From Synechococcales cyanobacterium PMM_0002 (lineage in GTDB: Bacteria; Cyanobacteriota; Cyanobacteriia; Elainellales; Elainellaceae): a DNA stretch of 19,069 nucleotides. This document shows positions 1 through 7,141 of this stretch, piece after piece. Each line of letters begins with the position of its first letter. Positions within the stretch are counted from its first letter, which is position 1. The notes under the pieces are model-generated. The model did no database searches. It was not told the origin of the DNA and was given only the letters and a program-made list of their open reading frames with translations. Position numbers and translations under genes: made by a program. The DNA is taken from contig CASBQX010000020.1 of NCBI GenBank assembly GCA_949127925.1, positions 1 to 19,069 of the forward strand, given 5' to 3'.

Positions 1-90
1 ACCTGTTACTTAGTGTTTGAAAGCTGGCAGCATCTCCTTGCTTTCATGCTTGAACACTCTGCCTCGGCTAAACCCATGAATTCGTCGTAA
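1..90 (+). CDS. Possible C-terminal tail of an ORF entering from outside the window
   Basis: Frame 1 is open from the first base to a TAA at 88-90, giving 29 residues with an aromatic, amphipathic stretch (YLVFESWQHLLAFML) that reads like the end of a real protein. Some transposases end with a comparable aromatic tail, but this is too short to assign to a family. No ribosome site or start is visible. It could equally be a chance open stretch, which is common at this length. Confidence 0.25.
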   Translation, partial: TCYLVFESWQHLLAFMLEHSASAKPMNSS

Positions 91-268
91 TTTTCCAAAT
101 TTATAATTGCTGAATCTTCCCCGATTCTTGGCCAATTCCGTCAGATCTGTGGCGGCAGTCGAGGGAGATTAAAAGTTTTTTTTGAACCTGATCAAATTTT
201 TCTCTGCGCTTTAGCCAGTTAGCTGGGGCGTAGAAGGGCGATCGCCTTGCCAAAAAAGGCTTTGGGCT
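91..268. other. Intergenic stretch without recognisable gene
   Basis: No convincing coding frame is seen on either strand. The 75-codon minus-strand frame crossing this area also runs through the inverted repeat and the promoter-like sequence downstream, and its product resembles nothing known. One HIP1 octamer (GCGATCGC) lies near 239-246. A run of eight T near 177-184 is not preceded by a clear stem. Confidence 0.5.
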
Positions 269-293
269 AATCCCGACAAAAATTGTCGGGATT
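269..293. repeat. Perfect 11-bp inverted repeat just upstream of the thrC promoter
   Basis: The arms AATCCCGACAA (269-279) and TTGTCGGGATT (283-293) are exact reverse complements around an AAA spacer. No T-run follows on either strand, so it is not a classic intrinsic terminator. It ends two bases before the proposed -35 box, a position compatible with an operator. It could also be a dispersed cyanobacterial palindrome. Confidence 0.6.
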
Positions 294-295
294 GT

Positions 296-324
296 TTGAC
301 GCGCTTTATGCATCATGTTACTAT
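296..324 (+). promoter_or_regulatory. Sigma70-type promoter candidate for thrC
   Basis: TTGACG (296-301) is followed by a 17-base spacer and TACTAT (319-324). The expected transcription start is near 331, which leaves a leader of about 95 nt before the ATG at 426. An upstream in-frame ATG at 315 would lie inside the spacer, which argues against it as the translation start. Box matches are 5/6 and 4/6, so this is a prediction only. Confidence 0.5.
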
Positions 325-425
325 TCATCTCTATTGGGTGGGAAAACCATTACAAGCCTTACCCAACCGTCAATTCGCCCTGTTGGCGTTCTTCATCCCC
401 CATCCTTCCTCACGAGTATCCACCC

Positions 426-1739
426 ATGACCCTGGCAACCAACCTCCCAACTACCCAAACTCGTTCTACCGCCGCTACCTTCACTGGGCTGAAGTGCAAG
501 GAATGCGGTGCCGACTATGAAGCAAAAGCAATTCACGTTTGCGAATATTGTTTTGGCCCACTAGAAGTGGTGTATGACTACAGCGCCTTGCGGCGAACTG
601 TTACCCGTGAGAGCATCCAAGCTGGGCCTAATTCAATCTGGCGGTATCGCGCATTTTTGCCTGTGGCCAGCGACAACCCCATTGACGTTGGCACAGGCAT
701 GACCCCGCTAGTGAAGGCCAATCGCCTCGCCCGTCGCCTGGGTCTAAAAAATCTTTACATCAAAAATGATGCGGTCAACATGCCCACCTTGAGCTTCAAG
801 GATCGGGTGGTGTCGGTCGCACTGACCCGTGCTCGGGAACTGGGGTTCACCACTGTCTCCTGCGCCAGCACGGGCAACTTGGCCAACTCAACGGCAGCGA
901 TCGCGGCTTATGCAGGCTTAGAGTGCTGCGTCTTCATCCCCTCCGACTTGGAAGCTGGCAAAGTCTTGGGCACGCTGATCTACGGCCCCACCGTGATAGC
1001 CGTTCACGGCAACTACGACCAAGTCAACCGCCTCTGTTCAGAAGTAGCCAACACCCACGGCTGGGGCTTCGTCAACATCAACCTGCGCCCCTATTACTCC
1101 GAAGGTTCTAAAACCCTTGGGTATGAAGTTGCCGAACAGCTCGGCTGGCAGCTGCCCGATCACATCGTGGCTCCTCTGGCCTCCGGTTCCCTGTTCACCA
1201 AAATTCATAAGGGATTCCAAGAATTCATTAAGGTGGGTCTGGTAGACGAGAAGCCCGTGCGCTTTAGCGGTGCCCAGGCCGAAGGCTGCTCCCCGATCGC
1301 CCAAGCCTACCGCGACAACCAAGACTTCATTACCCCCGTCAAACCCAGAACCATCGCCAAGTCGATTGCGATCGGCAACCCGGCTGATGGCGTCTACGCC
1401 CTAGAAATTGCCCGCAAAACTAACGGCAATATCGAATCGGTGAACGATCAAGAAATCATTGATGGCATTAAGCTGCTGGCTGAAACCGAAGGCATCTTTA
1501 CCGAAACCGCAGGCGGTACCACTGTCGCCGTGCTGAAGAAGCTGGTTGAAGCGGGCAAAATCAACCCCGACGAGACCACCGTCGTCTATATCACGGGCAA
1601 CGGCCTCAAAACCCAAGAAGCGGTTCAAGGCTACATCGGCGAACCCCTCACCATCGAACCCAAGCTAGAAGCCTTCGAGCGTGCCCTAGAGCGCGCCCAA
1701 ACCTTGGGACGGCTGGATTGGCAACCTGTCACCGTATAG
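426..1739 (+). CDS. thrC: Threonine synthase
   Basis: PLP-dependent enzyme converting O-phosphohomoserine to threonine and phosphate in the cytoplasm, the last step of threonine synthesis. At 437 residues it begins with a zinc-ribbon-like element, two CxxC pairs at C24/C27 and C39/C42. The PLP lysine is K125 in SFKDR (123-127). A glycine-rich ASGSLFTK segment and the stretch AKSIAIGNPADGVYA also match bacterial and plant-type threonine synthases. The ATG at 426 was chosen over 315 because the additional 37 residues look unlike the family and the upstream ATG lies inside a promoter candidate. The next gene, a sulfur-carrier protein, starts 57 nt downstream on the same strand and is probably cotranscribed. 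No obvious ribosome-binding site is seen, as is common in cyanobacteria. Confidence 0.93.
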   Translation: MTLATNLPTTQTRSTAATFTGLKCKECGADYEAKAIHVCEYCFGPLEVVYDYSALRRTVTRESIQAGPNSIWRYRAFLPVASDNPIDVGTGMTPLVKANRLARRLGLKNLYIKNDAVNMPTLSFKDRVVSVALTRARELGFTTVSCASTGNLANSTAAIAAYAGLECCVFIPSDLEAGKVLGTLIYGPTVIAVHGNYDQVNRLCSEVANTHGWGFVNINLRPYYSEGSKTLGYEVAEQLGWQLPDHIVAPLASGSLFTKIHKGFQEFIKVGLVDEKPVRFSGAQAEGCSPIAQAYRDNQDFITPVKPRTIAKSIAIGNPADGVYALEIARKTNGNIESVNDQEIIDGIKLLAETEGIFTETAGGTTVAVLKKLVEAGKINPDETTVVYITGNGLKTQEAVQGYIGEPLTIEPKLEAFERALERAQTLGRLDWQPVTV

Positions 1740-1796
1740 GACTGCGTCCAGACGAAATCACCTAGAATCCCACGTATTACCCTTTAACCACTCGCT

Positions 1797-2072
1797 ATGG
1801 CTGTCAAAGTTCTAATTCCTACACCCTTACAGCAATTCACCGCCAACAAGGCTGCGATTGAATGTGAGGGCACGACGATTCATGGTTTGCTCGATACCTT
1901 AGAGCAAGATTTTCCTGGGATCAAAGCCCGTCTCTGTGATGACGAGGGCAAGCTGCGCCGATTCATTAACTTCTACGTTAATAGCGAAGATATTCGCTTT
2001 TTACAAGGGGCAGATACGGTGCTGGCAGCGGGCGATGAAGTCAGTATCGTCCCAGCCGTTGCCGGGGGTTGA
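1797..2072 (+). CDS. MoaD/ThiS-family sulfur-carrier protein
   Basis: A 91-residue protein with the ubiquitin-like beta-grasp pattern of MoaD, ThiS and CysO. It has VKVLIPTPL at the start, a helix IHGLLDTLEQDFPGIKARL near 28-46, and a terminal VSIVPAVAGG. The free C-terminal Gly-Gly is the residue pair that is adenylated and turned into a thiocarboxylate in this family. The protein therefore probably carries sulfur for molybdopterin, thiamine or cysteine/homocysteine synthesis; the sequence alone does not say which. Immediate linkage to threonine synthase, a PLP enzyme of the same fold type as cysteine synthase, suggests an amino-acid role like mycobacterial CysO, but this is inference. No E1-like activating enzyme or Mec-like protease is in the window. 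Confidence 0.85.
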   Translation: MAVKVLIPTPLQQFTANKAAIECEGTTIHGLLDTLEQDFPGIKARLCDDEGKLRRFINFYVNSEDIRFLQGADTVLAAGDEVSIVPAVAGG

Positions 2073-2202
2073 GCGATCGCCCCTCAATTTCCCTATCATT
2101 ACCCTCAAAAATCCTTACCTTGACGGATCGAGTTCACAGGTTCGAGATCTATAGCAACCCGGTACTATAGGCATAGGACGTTTCACCAGACTGACCCACA
2201 CT

Positions 2203-2805
2203 ATGCCAGACGAAGCGACAAACCCTACTGCTCCAGATGCCAGCACTCCTTCAGTAGACCCCTCGACTGAAGCCCCGATCGAAGCATTGCAGGTCGAGAA
2301 ATCCGCGAAGGCCGAGGCGACATCGGTGGCTGAGGCTGCCCCTGCGGCCAAAACCAAAGCAGCCGCAAAAGGCAAGGCCACCGATGGCGCAGCGGCACCT
2401 GCCGAAAAACCGAAGAAGGAAAAGCCTCCTGCTCTAGAAGACAAGCCGTTTGGTGAGTTCATTACCCAAGAATTCATGCCCAAGCTGAAGACAACAATGG
2501 GCACAATCGGCTTTAATGACCTAGAACTGACGTTTGAAAAACAGCCGCTTCCGATTCGCGGGATGGAAGCCGCAGGTGACTGTTGGCAGGTTGCCGGGAC
2601 GTTTCAAGGGGGGCGGCACTCCTTTTTGATTGGCTTCCTCAAGGAAGACATTCAGGGTCAAAAAGTGTTTAGCTGTTCAGATTATGGCTCAAAGCCCAGC
2701 CTATTAGAATCGTTCATGATTGATGAACGTAAGGTCACGCTGGATTTGCTGCTCATGTATACCGTGCAGCGGCTGAATGGGCAGAAGTGGCTTGTGGGAA
2801 ACTAA
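2203..2805 (+). CDS. DUF2996 family protein with Ala/Lys/Pro-rich N-terminus
   Basis: A 200-residue protein of unknown function. Residues 1 to about 80 are low-complexity, rich in Ala, Lys, Pro and Glu, and probably disordered. Residues from about 83 (KPFGEFITQEFMPKL) to the end form a compact domain that I recognise as DUF2996, found in cyanobacteria and plastid-bearing plants. Markers are the GMEAAGDCWQVAGTF segment, FLKEDIQGQKVFSCSDYG and the terminal TVQRLNGQKWL. No signal peptide or membrane segment is seen. It lies 130 nt after the sulfur-carrier gene and ends just before a strong terminator, so it may be the last gene of the thrC transcript. A TACTAT at 2163-2168 could instead give it a separate promoter. 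Confidence 0.8.
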   Translation: MPDEATNPTAPDASTPSVDPSTEAPIEALQVEKSAKAEATSVAEAAPAAKTKAAAKGKATDGAAAPAEKPKKEKPPALEDKPFGEFITQEFMPKLKTTMGTIGFNDLELTFEKQPLPIRGMEAAGDCWQVAGTFQGGRHSFLIGFLKEDIQGQKVFSCSDYGSKPSLLESFMIDERKVTLDLLLMYTVQRLNGQKWLVGN

Positions 2806-2842
2806 GCCGCTAAACGCCGCCTGAGAGCCGCAAATTTAGTCT

Positions 2843-2879
2843 AAAACCCCGTTGCTTGCTTTAGAGCGACGGGGTTTTT
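2843..2879 (+). terminator. Rho-independent terminator after the DUF2996 gene
   Basis: Arms AAAACCCCGTTGCT (2843-2856) and AGCGACGGGGTTTT (2865-2878) pair over 14 positions with one G-U wobble around an 8-nt loop, and the stem runs into a T5 tract. It lies 37 nt after the stop codon. The A-run on the other side gives it some potential on the minus strand too, but no minus-strand gene approaches it. Confidence 0.85.
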
Positions 2880-3158
2880 GCTGGCGATCGCCCTATTCAG
2901 CCTGCCATAACTTTTGCTGATCCCCACGGTCATTTTTGCCAATCCTTATTGTTATGAAACCATGACAATACGATCCCCATTTTCCTAGCAATCTCGTCAA
3001 ACCCGCCAGAATCAATGTGTTAGCCCCTTGACCTATGCCCGGTTTTTCCGCACTATGAGGTTGACTCGCTGATCCCCGCGATCGCCAAGTTGAGGTTGAG
3101 CGGATGGCGAGTCGGGTAATATCGCGGCAGCCTAGCCAATCTGGAGGTAACGAGCATC
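2880..3158. other. Intergenic region before the DUF4912 gene
   Basis: No coding frame is supported here. The stretch holds two HIP1 octamers, near 2884 and 3079. A TTGACC at 3028-3033 faces a TATGAG at 3054-3059, but the 20-base spacing is too long for a good sigma70 promoter. The strong GGAGG at 3143-3147 belongs to the next gene. Confidence 0.5.
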
Positions 3159-4460
3159 ATGGCGCAAGAACGCCCCCCCTTAGAAGACATGACCCTACGG
3201 CAACTCCGTCGAGTTGCCAGCGAGTACAGCGTTTCTCGCTACAGTCGGATGCGCAAAGATCAGCTGGTGGTATCTATTTTAGACGCCCAGAAAAATGCAG
3301 GACTTTCCTCCCCCCCTCCTCCTATGGCAGAAGCCCAAACCGAAGTTGAAGCGGCTAAATTTGATGTCGGACAAGTTGAACGCACCCCCGTGTCGCTAAC
3401 GGCGGTAGACGAACCCCTAGCAGATCTCCCAGACGGCTATGGCGATAGCCGCATTGTGCTGATGCCTCGTGACCCACAATGGGTCTATGCCTACTGGGAC
3501 ATTCCCAACAGCCATAAGCAAGCATTGCGGCAGCAGGGCGGCTACAGATTGGCGCTGCGCTTTTATGATGTAACAGATATTGATATCAGCTTCCAGCGTC
3601 CCCACAGCTTGCAGCAATACGAATGCGATGAGATTGCGCGGGAGTGGTACCTACCGATCCCGGTGAGCGATCGCGATTACATTATTGAAATTGGCTATCT
3701 GTGCATGGACGGCCGCTGGCTGATGCTAGCGCGATCGGCGCGGGTGCATGTGCCTCCCGTTTACCCTTCTGACTGGGTTGAAGATCAGTTTGCCACCATT
3801 CCTTGGGAAGAAGACCTGCGCGGCAAAACCTTCCTAGAACTGGTGCCACCCAGCCAGCGCGCCAGCGTTTACAACCTCACCGCTCCAAGTGTTGATAGCA
3901 ACGAGATCTACGATGAAATCTTTGGCCTAACGCAATCGGCTGAATCTCAACGAGTCGCGGGTTCGCTGTTTGGTTCAATGCAGCAGGTTACCGGACCTGT
4001 TCCCGCTCAGCGGATGGCAGAACAAGCCATTAGTTCCTACGTCTTTCCGTCGGGTGTGGGCATGTGGGCGGCACCAACCGGGGCAGGCTTAACCATGTCG
4101 GGAGCGGGGTTAACGATGTCGGGGGCTGGCCTAACCATGTCCGGGGCAGGTTTCTCCGGTTCTGCACCCCCTATTCGCCCCCGCCAATTCTGGCTAATTG
4201 CCGATGCCGAGCTAATTGTATACGGCGCAACTGAGCCAGATGCCACCGTAACGATTGGAGGGCAACCAGTCAAGCTCAATTCAGACGGCACCTTCCGGTT
4301 CCAAATGTCATTCCAAGACGGATTGATCGACTATCCGATCATGGCCGTAGCCGTCGATGGCGAGCAAACCCGTTCGATTCACATGAAGTTCAACCGTGAA
4401 ACTCCTGAGCGCAATACCAATAAAAAGGAAGACGCTGTTCAAGAATGGCTGCCACAGTAA
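3159..4460 (+). CDS. DUF4912 domain protein with Rho-N-like start and heptad repeats
   Basis: A 433-residue protein of unknown function. Residues about 8-47 (DMTLRQLRRVASEYSVSRYS onward) resemble the helical Rho N-terminal/SAP-like fold, often linked to nucleic-acid binding. Residues about 90-225 form a DUF4912 domain, with IVLMPRDPQWVYAYWDIP, a repeated-beta core and WLMLARSARVHVPP. Residues 308-335 are four tandem heptads, three exact GAGLTMS and a last GAGFSGS. Residues about 345-415 look like a small beta-sandwich (ELIVYGATEPDATVTIGG). No signal peptide or membrane segment is evident, so a cytoplasmic place is likely. The start has a strong GGAGG at 3143-3147, eleven bases before the ATG. 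It is monocistronic by layout, with a terminator of its own. Confidence 0.85.
   Translation: MAQERPPLEDMTLRQLRRVASEYSVSRYSRMRKDQLVVSILDAQKNAGLSSPPPPMAEAQTEVEAAKFDVGQVERTPVSLTAVDEPLADLPDGYGDSRIVLMPRDPQWVYAYWDIPNSHKQALRQQGGYRLALRFYDVTDIDISFQRPHSLQQYECDEIAREWYLPIPVSDRDYIIEIGYLCMDGRWLMLARSARVHVPPVYPSDWVEDQFATIPWEEDLRGKTFLELVPPSQRASVYNLTAPSVDSNEIYDEIFGLTQSAESQRVAGSLFGSMQQVTGPVPAQRMAEQAISSYVFPSGVGMWAAPTGAGLTMSGAGLTMSGAGLTMSGAGFSGSAPPIRPRQFWLIADAELIVYGATEPDATVTIGGQPVKLNSDGTFRFQMSFQDGLIDYPIMAVAVDGEQTRSIHMKFNRETPERNTNKKEDAVQEWLPQ
4080..4163 (+). repeat. Four 21-bp tandem repeats inside the DUF4912 gene
   Basis: Units begin at 4080, 4101, 4122 and 4143. The first three encode identical heptapeptides GAGLTMS despite synonymous third-base changes (for example TTAACC, TTAACG, CTAACC), and the fourth has drifted to GAGFSGS. 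Exact peptide conservation with silent DNA differences suggests the repeat is old enough to have diverged and that the peptide is kept. Confidence 0.9.
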
Positions 4461-4521
4461 ACTGTGACCCGATTCACGTTTAATTGATGCAGGCAATTCG
4501 TTTATGTTTCCACCTCCTCTC

Positions 4522-4549
4522 ATCCCCTCCTTTACGAGGGGATTTTTTT
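4522..4549 (+). terminator. Rho-independent terminator after the DUF4912 gene
   Basis: ATCCCCTC (4522-4529) pairs perfectly with GAGGGGAT (4536-4543) around a 6-nt loop and runs into T7. It lies about 60 nt after the stop codon and separates this gene from the next one on the same strand. Confidence 0.85.
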
Positions 4550-4611
4550 GGCAGTAGTTTTGGTAGCAGACAGTGTAGGGTGGAAGAACAATCAGCGATA
4601 ATCCTTCTCCC

Positions 4612-5193
4612 ATGACTCCTCAAGACATCACCGCCGTCATCACCGACATGTTTGACAGTGCCGTTGAATCGTCGGAGCCTGTCTCTTGGCAGGTGGAGAC
4701 GGGTAATTTTCGGTTACTCATTTTGCTGTCAGAGGATCACGCTTGGCTCCGATTACTGGTCTCCATTACATCAGCGCATGCGGCTCAACCTTATTGGGAG
4801 CAATTGCTAGAAGCAAACTTTGACGATACGCAAGAAACGCGCTATGCCCTCTATCAGGGGGTGCTGTGGGGGGTGTTTCAGCATGGCTTGAGCGGGTTGA
4901 GCATCGCAGCTTTTCAAGGGGCGATCGCCCGCCTGATTGCGCTGCAAGATCAAGGACTAAACCACAGTTTCAATCAGCTGGCCGAAATCCAAATTCGGCA
5001 GATTGTCCAGGCGGCAAAGCTTCAGGGGCAGTCGTTACAGGCCACGCTGCAAACGCTGCAACGGCTGTACGATGAAGGGGTCATGGGTGAACTAGACGAT
5101 GATGCAGCGGCCAGATCTAGGGTGATCGAAGCGTGGCGGCATCAGCTGGAGCGATTTTGGGAAGAGGTGGATGTTGATGGCCGAATCAGCTAA
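4612..5193 (+). CDS. Unrecognised conserved-looking soluble protein
   Basis: A 193-residue acidic protein that I cannot name with confidence. The first half (WQVETGNFRLLILLSEDHAWLRLLVSITSA near 25-54) reads as an alpha/beta fold similar in pattern to YbjN or CesT-type chaperone-like proteins. The rest is helical, including RQIVQAAKLQGQSLQATLQTL near 125-145. The pattern resemblance is weak evidence, and no catalytic motif, signal peptide or membrane segment is visible. The gene starts 63 nt after a terminator, so it probably has its own promoter; a GATAAT-like sequence lies shortly before the ATG without a clear -35 box. The gene for a small membrane protein follows and may be cotranscribed. 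Confidence 0.7.
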   Translation: MTPQDITAVITDMFDSAVESSEPVSWQVETGNFRLLILLSEDHAWLRLLVSITSAHAAQPYWEQLLEANFDDTQETRYALYQGVLWGVFQHGLSGLSIAAFQGAIARLIALQDQGLNHSFNQLAEIQIRQIVQAAKLQGQSLQATLQTLQRLYDEGVMGELDDDAAARSRVIEAWRHQLERFWEEVDVDGRIS

Positions 5194-5224
5194 AATCCCT
5201 TGGGATTGCAATCAGGAGGTCACC

Positions 5225-5302
5225 TTGAGCATTACGGCTCAGCCCGCTGGGCAATTGCCATCTACCAGTATTCTGTCTGTAGGACGCGTTGGTAGCAATT
5301 GA
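5225..5302 (+). CDS. Possible 25-codon leader ORF coupled to the next gene
   Basis: A perfect AGGAGGT (5214-5220) sits five bases before a TTG that opens a 25-residue frame beginning MSITAQPAG if TTG initiates. Its TGA (5300-5302) shares a base with the ATG of the next gene (5302-5304), the arrangement typical of translational coupling. Most other genes here lack any clear Shine-Dalgarno, so this strong one with no other gene to serve is notable. No known leader peptide is recognised, and codon bias cannot be judged over 25 codons. Alternatively the SD is fortuitous and the downstream gene initiates on its own. Confidence 0.4.
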   Translation: MSITAQPAGQLPSTSILSVGRVGSN

Positions 5303-5514
5303 TGAGTTGGATTTTGCTGATTGGAGCCTTACTCGTTTCATTTTTAGTCTTTACCTTCTTGGTGAAAGTGCTGCGAGCGGCAGTGAGTACGGCGATCGCC
5401 TTAGCTTTGGTTGTGCTGGTTTTACAGATTCTGTTTGGCATCAACCCAGGGCAAGTTTGGCAATCCGTAACTGGCCTTTGGGAAAATCTACGGCGTATGA
5501 TTAGTGGCAATTAA
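5302..5514 (+). CDS. Small integral membrane protein
   Basis: A 70-residue protein of unknown function. Two hydrophobic segments, about 2-22 (SWILLIGALLVSFLVFTFLV) and 29-46 (TAIALALVVLVLQILFG), are joined by a short basic stretch (KVLRAAVS), which suggests a hairpin in the membrane. The C-terminal tail (about 47-70) is amphipathic, with WQSVTGLWENLRRMI. The ATG at 5302 was preferred over the TTG one codon earlier. It has no good ribosome site of its own, but its start overlaps the stop of a small upstream frame that has one. The gene ends 39 bases before the left end of an insertion sequence. Confidence 0.7.
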   Translation: MSWILLIGALLVSFLVFTFLVKVLRAAVSTAIALALVVLVLQILFGINPGQVWQSVTGLWENLRRMISGN

Positions 5515-5553
5515 CCATCAATGGGGTGGAGATGGCTGAGGGGCGATCGCAAT

Positions 5554-5573
5554 CAGGGTAAGCGCACCTCAAA
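5554..5573 (+). repeat. Left terminal inverted repeat of the ISAs1-family element
   Basis: CAGGGTAAGCGCACCTCAAA. It differs from the complement of the right end only at position 14 (C here, T there). It sets the left boundary, 39 bases after the stop of the small membrane protein gene. Confidence 0.85.
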
Positions 5574-5699
5574 ACGTAGTGAAATGCACAGACATAGAAG
5601 AGAGATTGCGGAGTAGAAGCTCGACTTGTTATCAGCCCTCTCTAAATTAAGAGCTATGGGAGAGAATCAACAGTATCCCATCTGCATCAGGATTGAAGT

Positions 5700-6927
5700 A
5701 TGCCCCATGGATTTGCAGCTGCATCGATTCCATCCCCCTCTTGCCGTGAGCCTGTTGATGTTACGGCCATCAGTCAACGTCTGAAGGACTGTTTTGCTTC
5801 TCTCAAAGATCCGCGAGTGGAACGCAGTCAGTTACATCAACTCTGTGATGTTTTGGCCATTGCGATTCTATCGATGATTGCGGGTGGAATGGGTTGGGAA
5901 GATATGGAATTGTATGGATTGAGTAAACTGCCGTGGCTGTCTACTTTTCTATTATTGCCCAACGGAATTCCCAGTCCAGATACCTTATCGCCGAGTTTTT
6001 GAACGAATCAATCCCAAGCAATTTGAGCAATGCTTTGAAACATGGGTGCGTCTGTTGGTGAATGATTTAGGCATTGAGGTCATTGCCATTGATGGCAAGG
6101 GCGTGAACGGTTCCTATGATCGTGAATCCGGCAAGAAGGCACTCCATTTGGTCAGTGCTTGGGCAACCAGCCATCGTCTGGTGTTGGCGCAAGCGAAAGT
6201 CCAAGATAAATCGAATGAAATTACTGCCATTCCTGCCCTGTTAGAATTGCTCGACATCGCGGGTTGTACCGTGACTTTAGATGCCATGGGGACTCAGAAA
6301 ACCATCGCAGCACAAATTCAGCAGGCTCATGCCGACTATATTCTCAGCCTGAAAGCGAATCATCCGACCTTGTTTGCCCAAGTCGATACCTGGTTTAAGA
6401 CCGCGCAGATAGCTGCCACCTTGCCAGCCCCTACCGAACACAAGACGGAAGCAGGGCATCATCGCACTGAAACTCGCACCGTCTGGACGATCCCACTCCA
6501 TCAATTCCCTTCACTCCACGGGGCCAATGAGTGGGTTGGACTGCAAACGATTGTCGTCGTTGAACGGACTCGCCGTCTATGGAATAAAACCACCCACGAA
6601 ATTTAGTTCTATCTCAGCAGTTTGCCATCTAACAGTCCCCGCATTGCTGCCGCGATTCGACAACATTGGGGGATTGAAAATTCTCTCCATTGGATACTTG
6701 ATGTCTCCTTCGCTGAGGATGCTTGTCGCGTTCGTTCCATGCACGCTCCACACAACCTGGCTCTCCTGCGACGCTTTGCTCTCAATTCTCTCAATCGCGA
6801 AGACTCCTCCAAACGCAGTCTTCGACAGAAATCAAAGCGTGCCGCTATGGATAATGCCTACATGTTCAAGGTGCTTGCAGCGGCTCTGCCCGAACCTAGT
6901 CAAAATTTAGAACCCAGTTGTCAATAG
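5700..6927 (+). pseudogene. ISAs1-family transposase, frameshifted and interrupted by a stop
   Basis: The reading frame is split into three pieces. Piece one (5700 to about 5990) is the N-terminal associated domain, with KDPRVERSQLHQLCDVLAIA and GWEDMELYG. One additional C at 5991-5992 shifts the frame within what should read DTLSRVFERINP. Piece two carries the first two catalytic aspartates, in VIAIDGKGVNG and CTVTLDAMGTQK. A TAG at 6604-6606, plausibly a mutated CAG, then interrupts the frame before FYLSSLPS. Piece three keeps the catalytic glutamate region, HWGIENSLHWILDVSF. The only lesions seen are one insertion and one nonsense change, so decay looks recent. Without the third piece no complete DDE site can form, so the product is almost certainly inactive. 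Confidence 0.88.
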
Positions 6928-6929
6928 CA

Positions 6930-6949
6930 TTTGAGATGCGCTTACCCTG
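6930..6949 (-). repeat. Right terminal inverted repeat of the ISAs1-family element
   Basis: This is the reverse complement of CAGGGTAAGCGCATCTCAAA. It starts three bases after the transposase stop codon and fixes the right boundary, where a fragment of a different transposase begins. Confidence 0.85.
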
Positions 6950-7117
6950 GACTTCTTCCAGTTTGATTGCTTGCTTTTCTGTGAGCCAATGCTCTGGTTT
7001 TAATACGGCATATTTACTGTTCTTTAATCCGGCTTGCAGTTCCTCTTTTTTGAATTCATCTTTTAGCTCATCAGCCGCCTCCTTCTCTGCATTTCTAGCT
7101 CGATTTAACTCCTTATT
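6950..7117 (-). pseudogene. Fragment of a probable ISL3-family transposase
   Basis: On the minus strand an uninterrupted frame of 56 codons runs from about 7117 into the insertion-sequence end. It starts NKELNRARNAEKEAADELKD and later has LKNSKYAVLKPEHWLTEKQA. The spacing of charged helices and the phrase SKYAVLK-x5-LTEKQ resemble the central part of ISL3/IS204-type transposases, which usually read K-LLKN-ENLT. No start, no DDE residues and no C-terminal part remain. The continuation is not present on the other side of the ISAs1 element, so the fragment was truncated rather than simply interrupted. The family assignment comes from memory of the motif and needs a search. Confidence 0.55.
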
Positions 7118-7141
7118 TCTACAAGTAACCGAAGCCGCTAC

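Larger units (their letters stand above)
5554..6949 (+). mobile_element. Decayed ISAs1-family insertion sequence, 1396 bp
   Basis: The element is bounded by 20-bp terminal inverted repeats that match at 19 of 20 positions. They begin CAGGG, as I recall for ISAs1-family ends, and bracket a single transposase gene whose stop lies right before the right repeat. The ten bases outside each end (5544-5553 and 6950-6959) do not match, so no target duplication is seen. No HIP1 octamer was found within it, although HIP1 is frequent in flanking DNA, consistent with a foreign origin. The transposase is broken, so the element could move only with enzyme supplied elsewhere. Confidence 0.85.

Noticed and set aside
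315..425. Upstream in-frame ATG for thrC at 315
   Set aside because: It lies within the promoter candidate and adds 37 residues unlike the family. The ATG at 426 gives a normal length.
2120..2168. TTGACG at 2120 with TACTAT at 2163 as a DUF2996 promoter
   Set aside because: The spacing is far outside the sigma70 range and no better -35 box was seen at the right distance.
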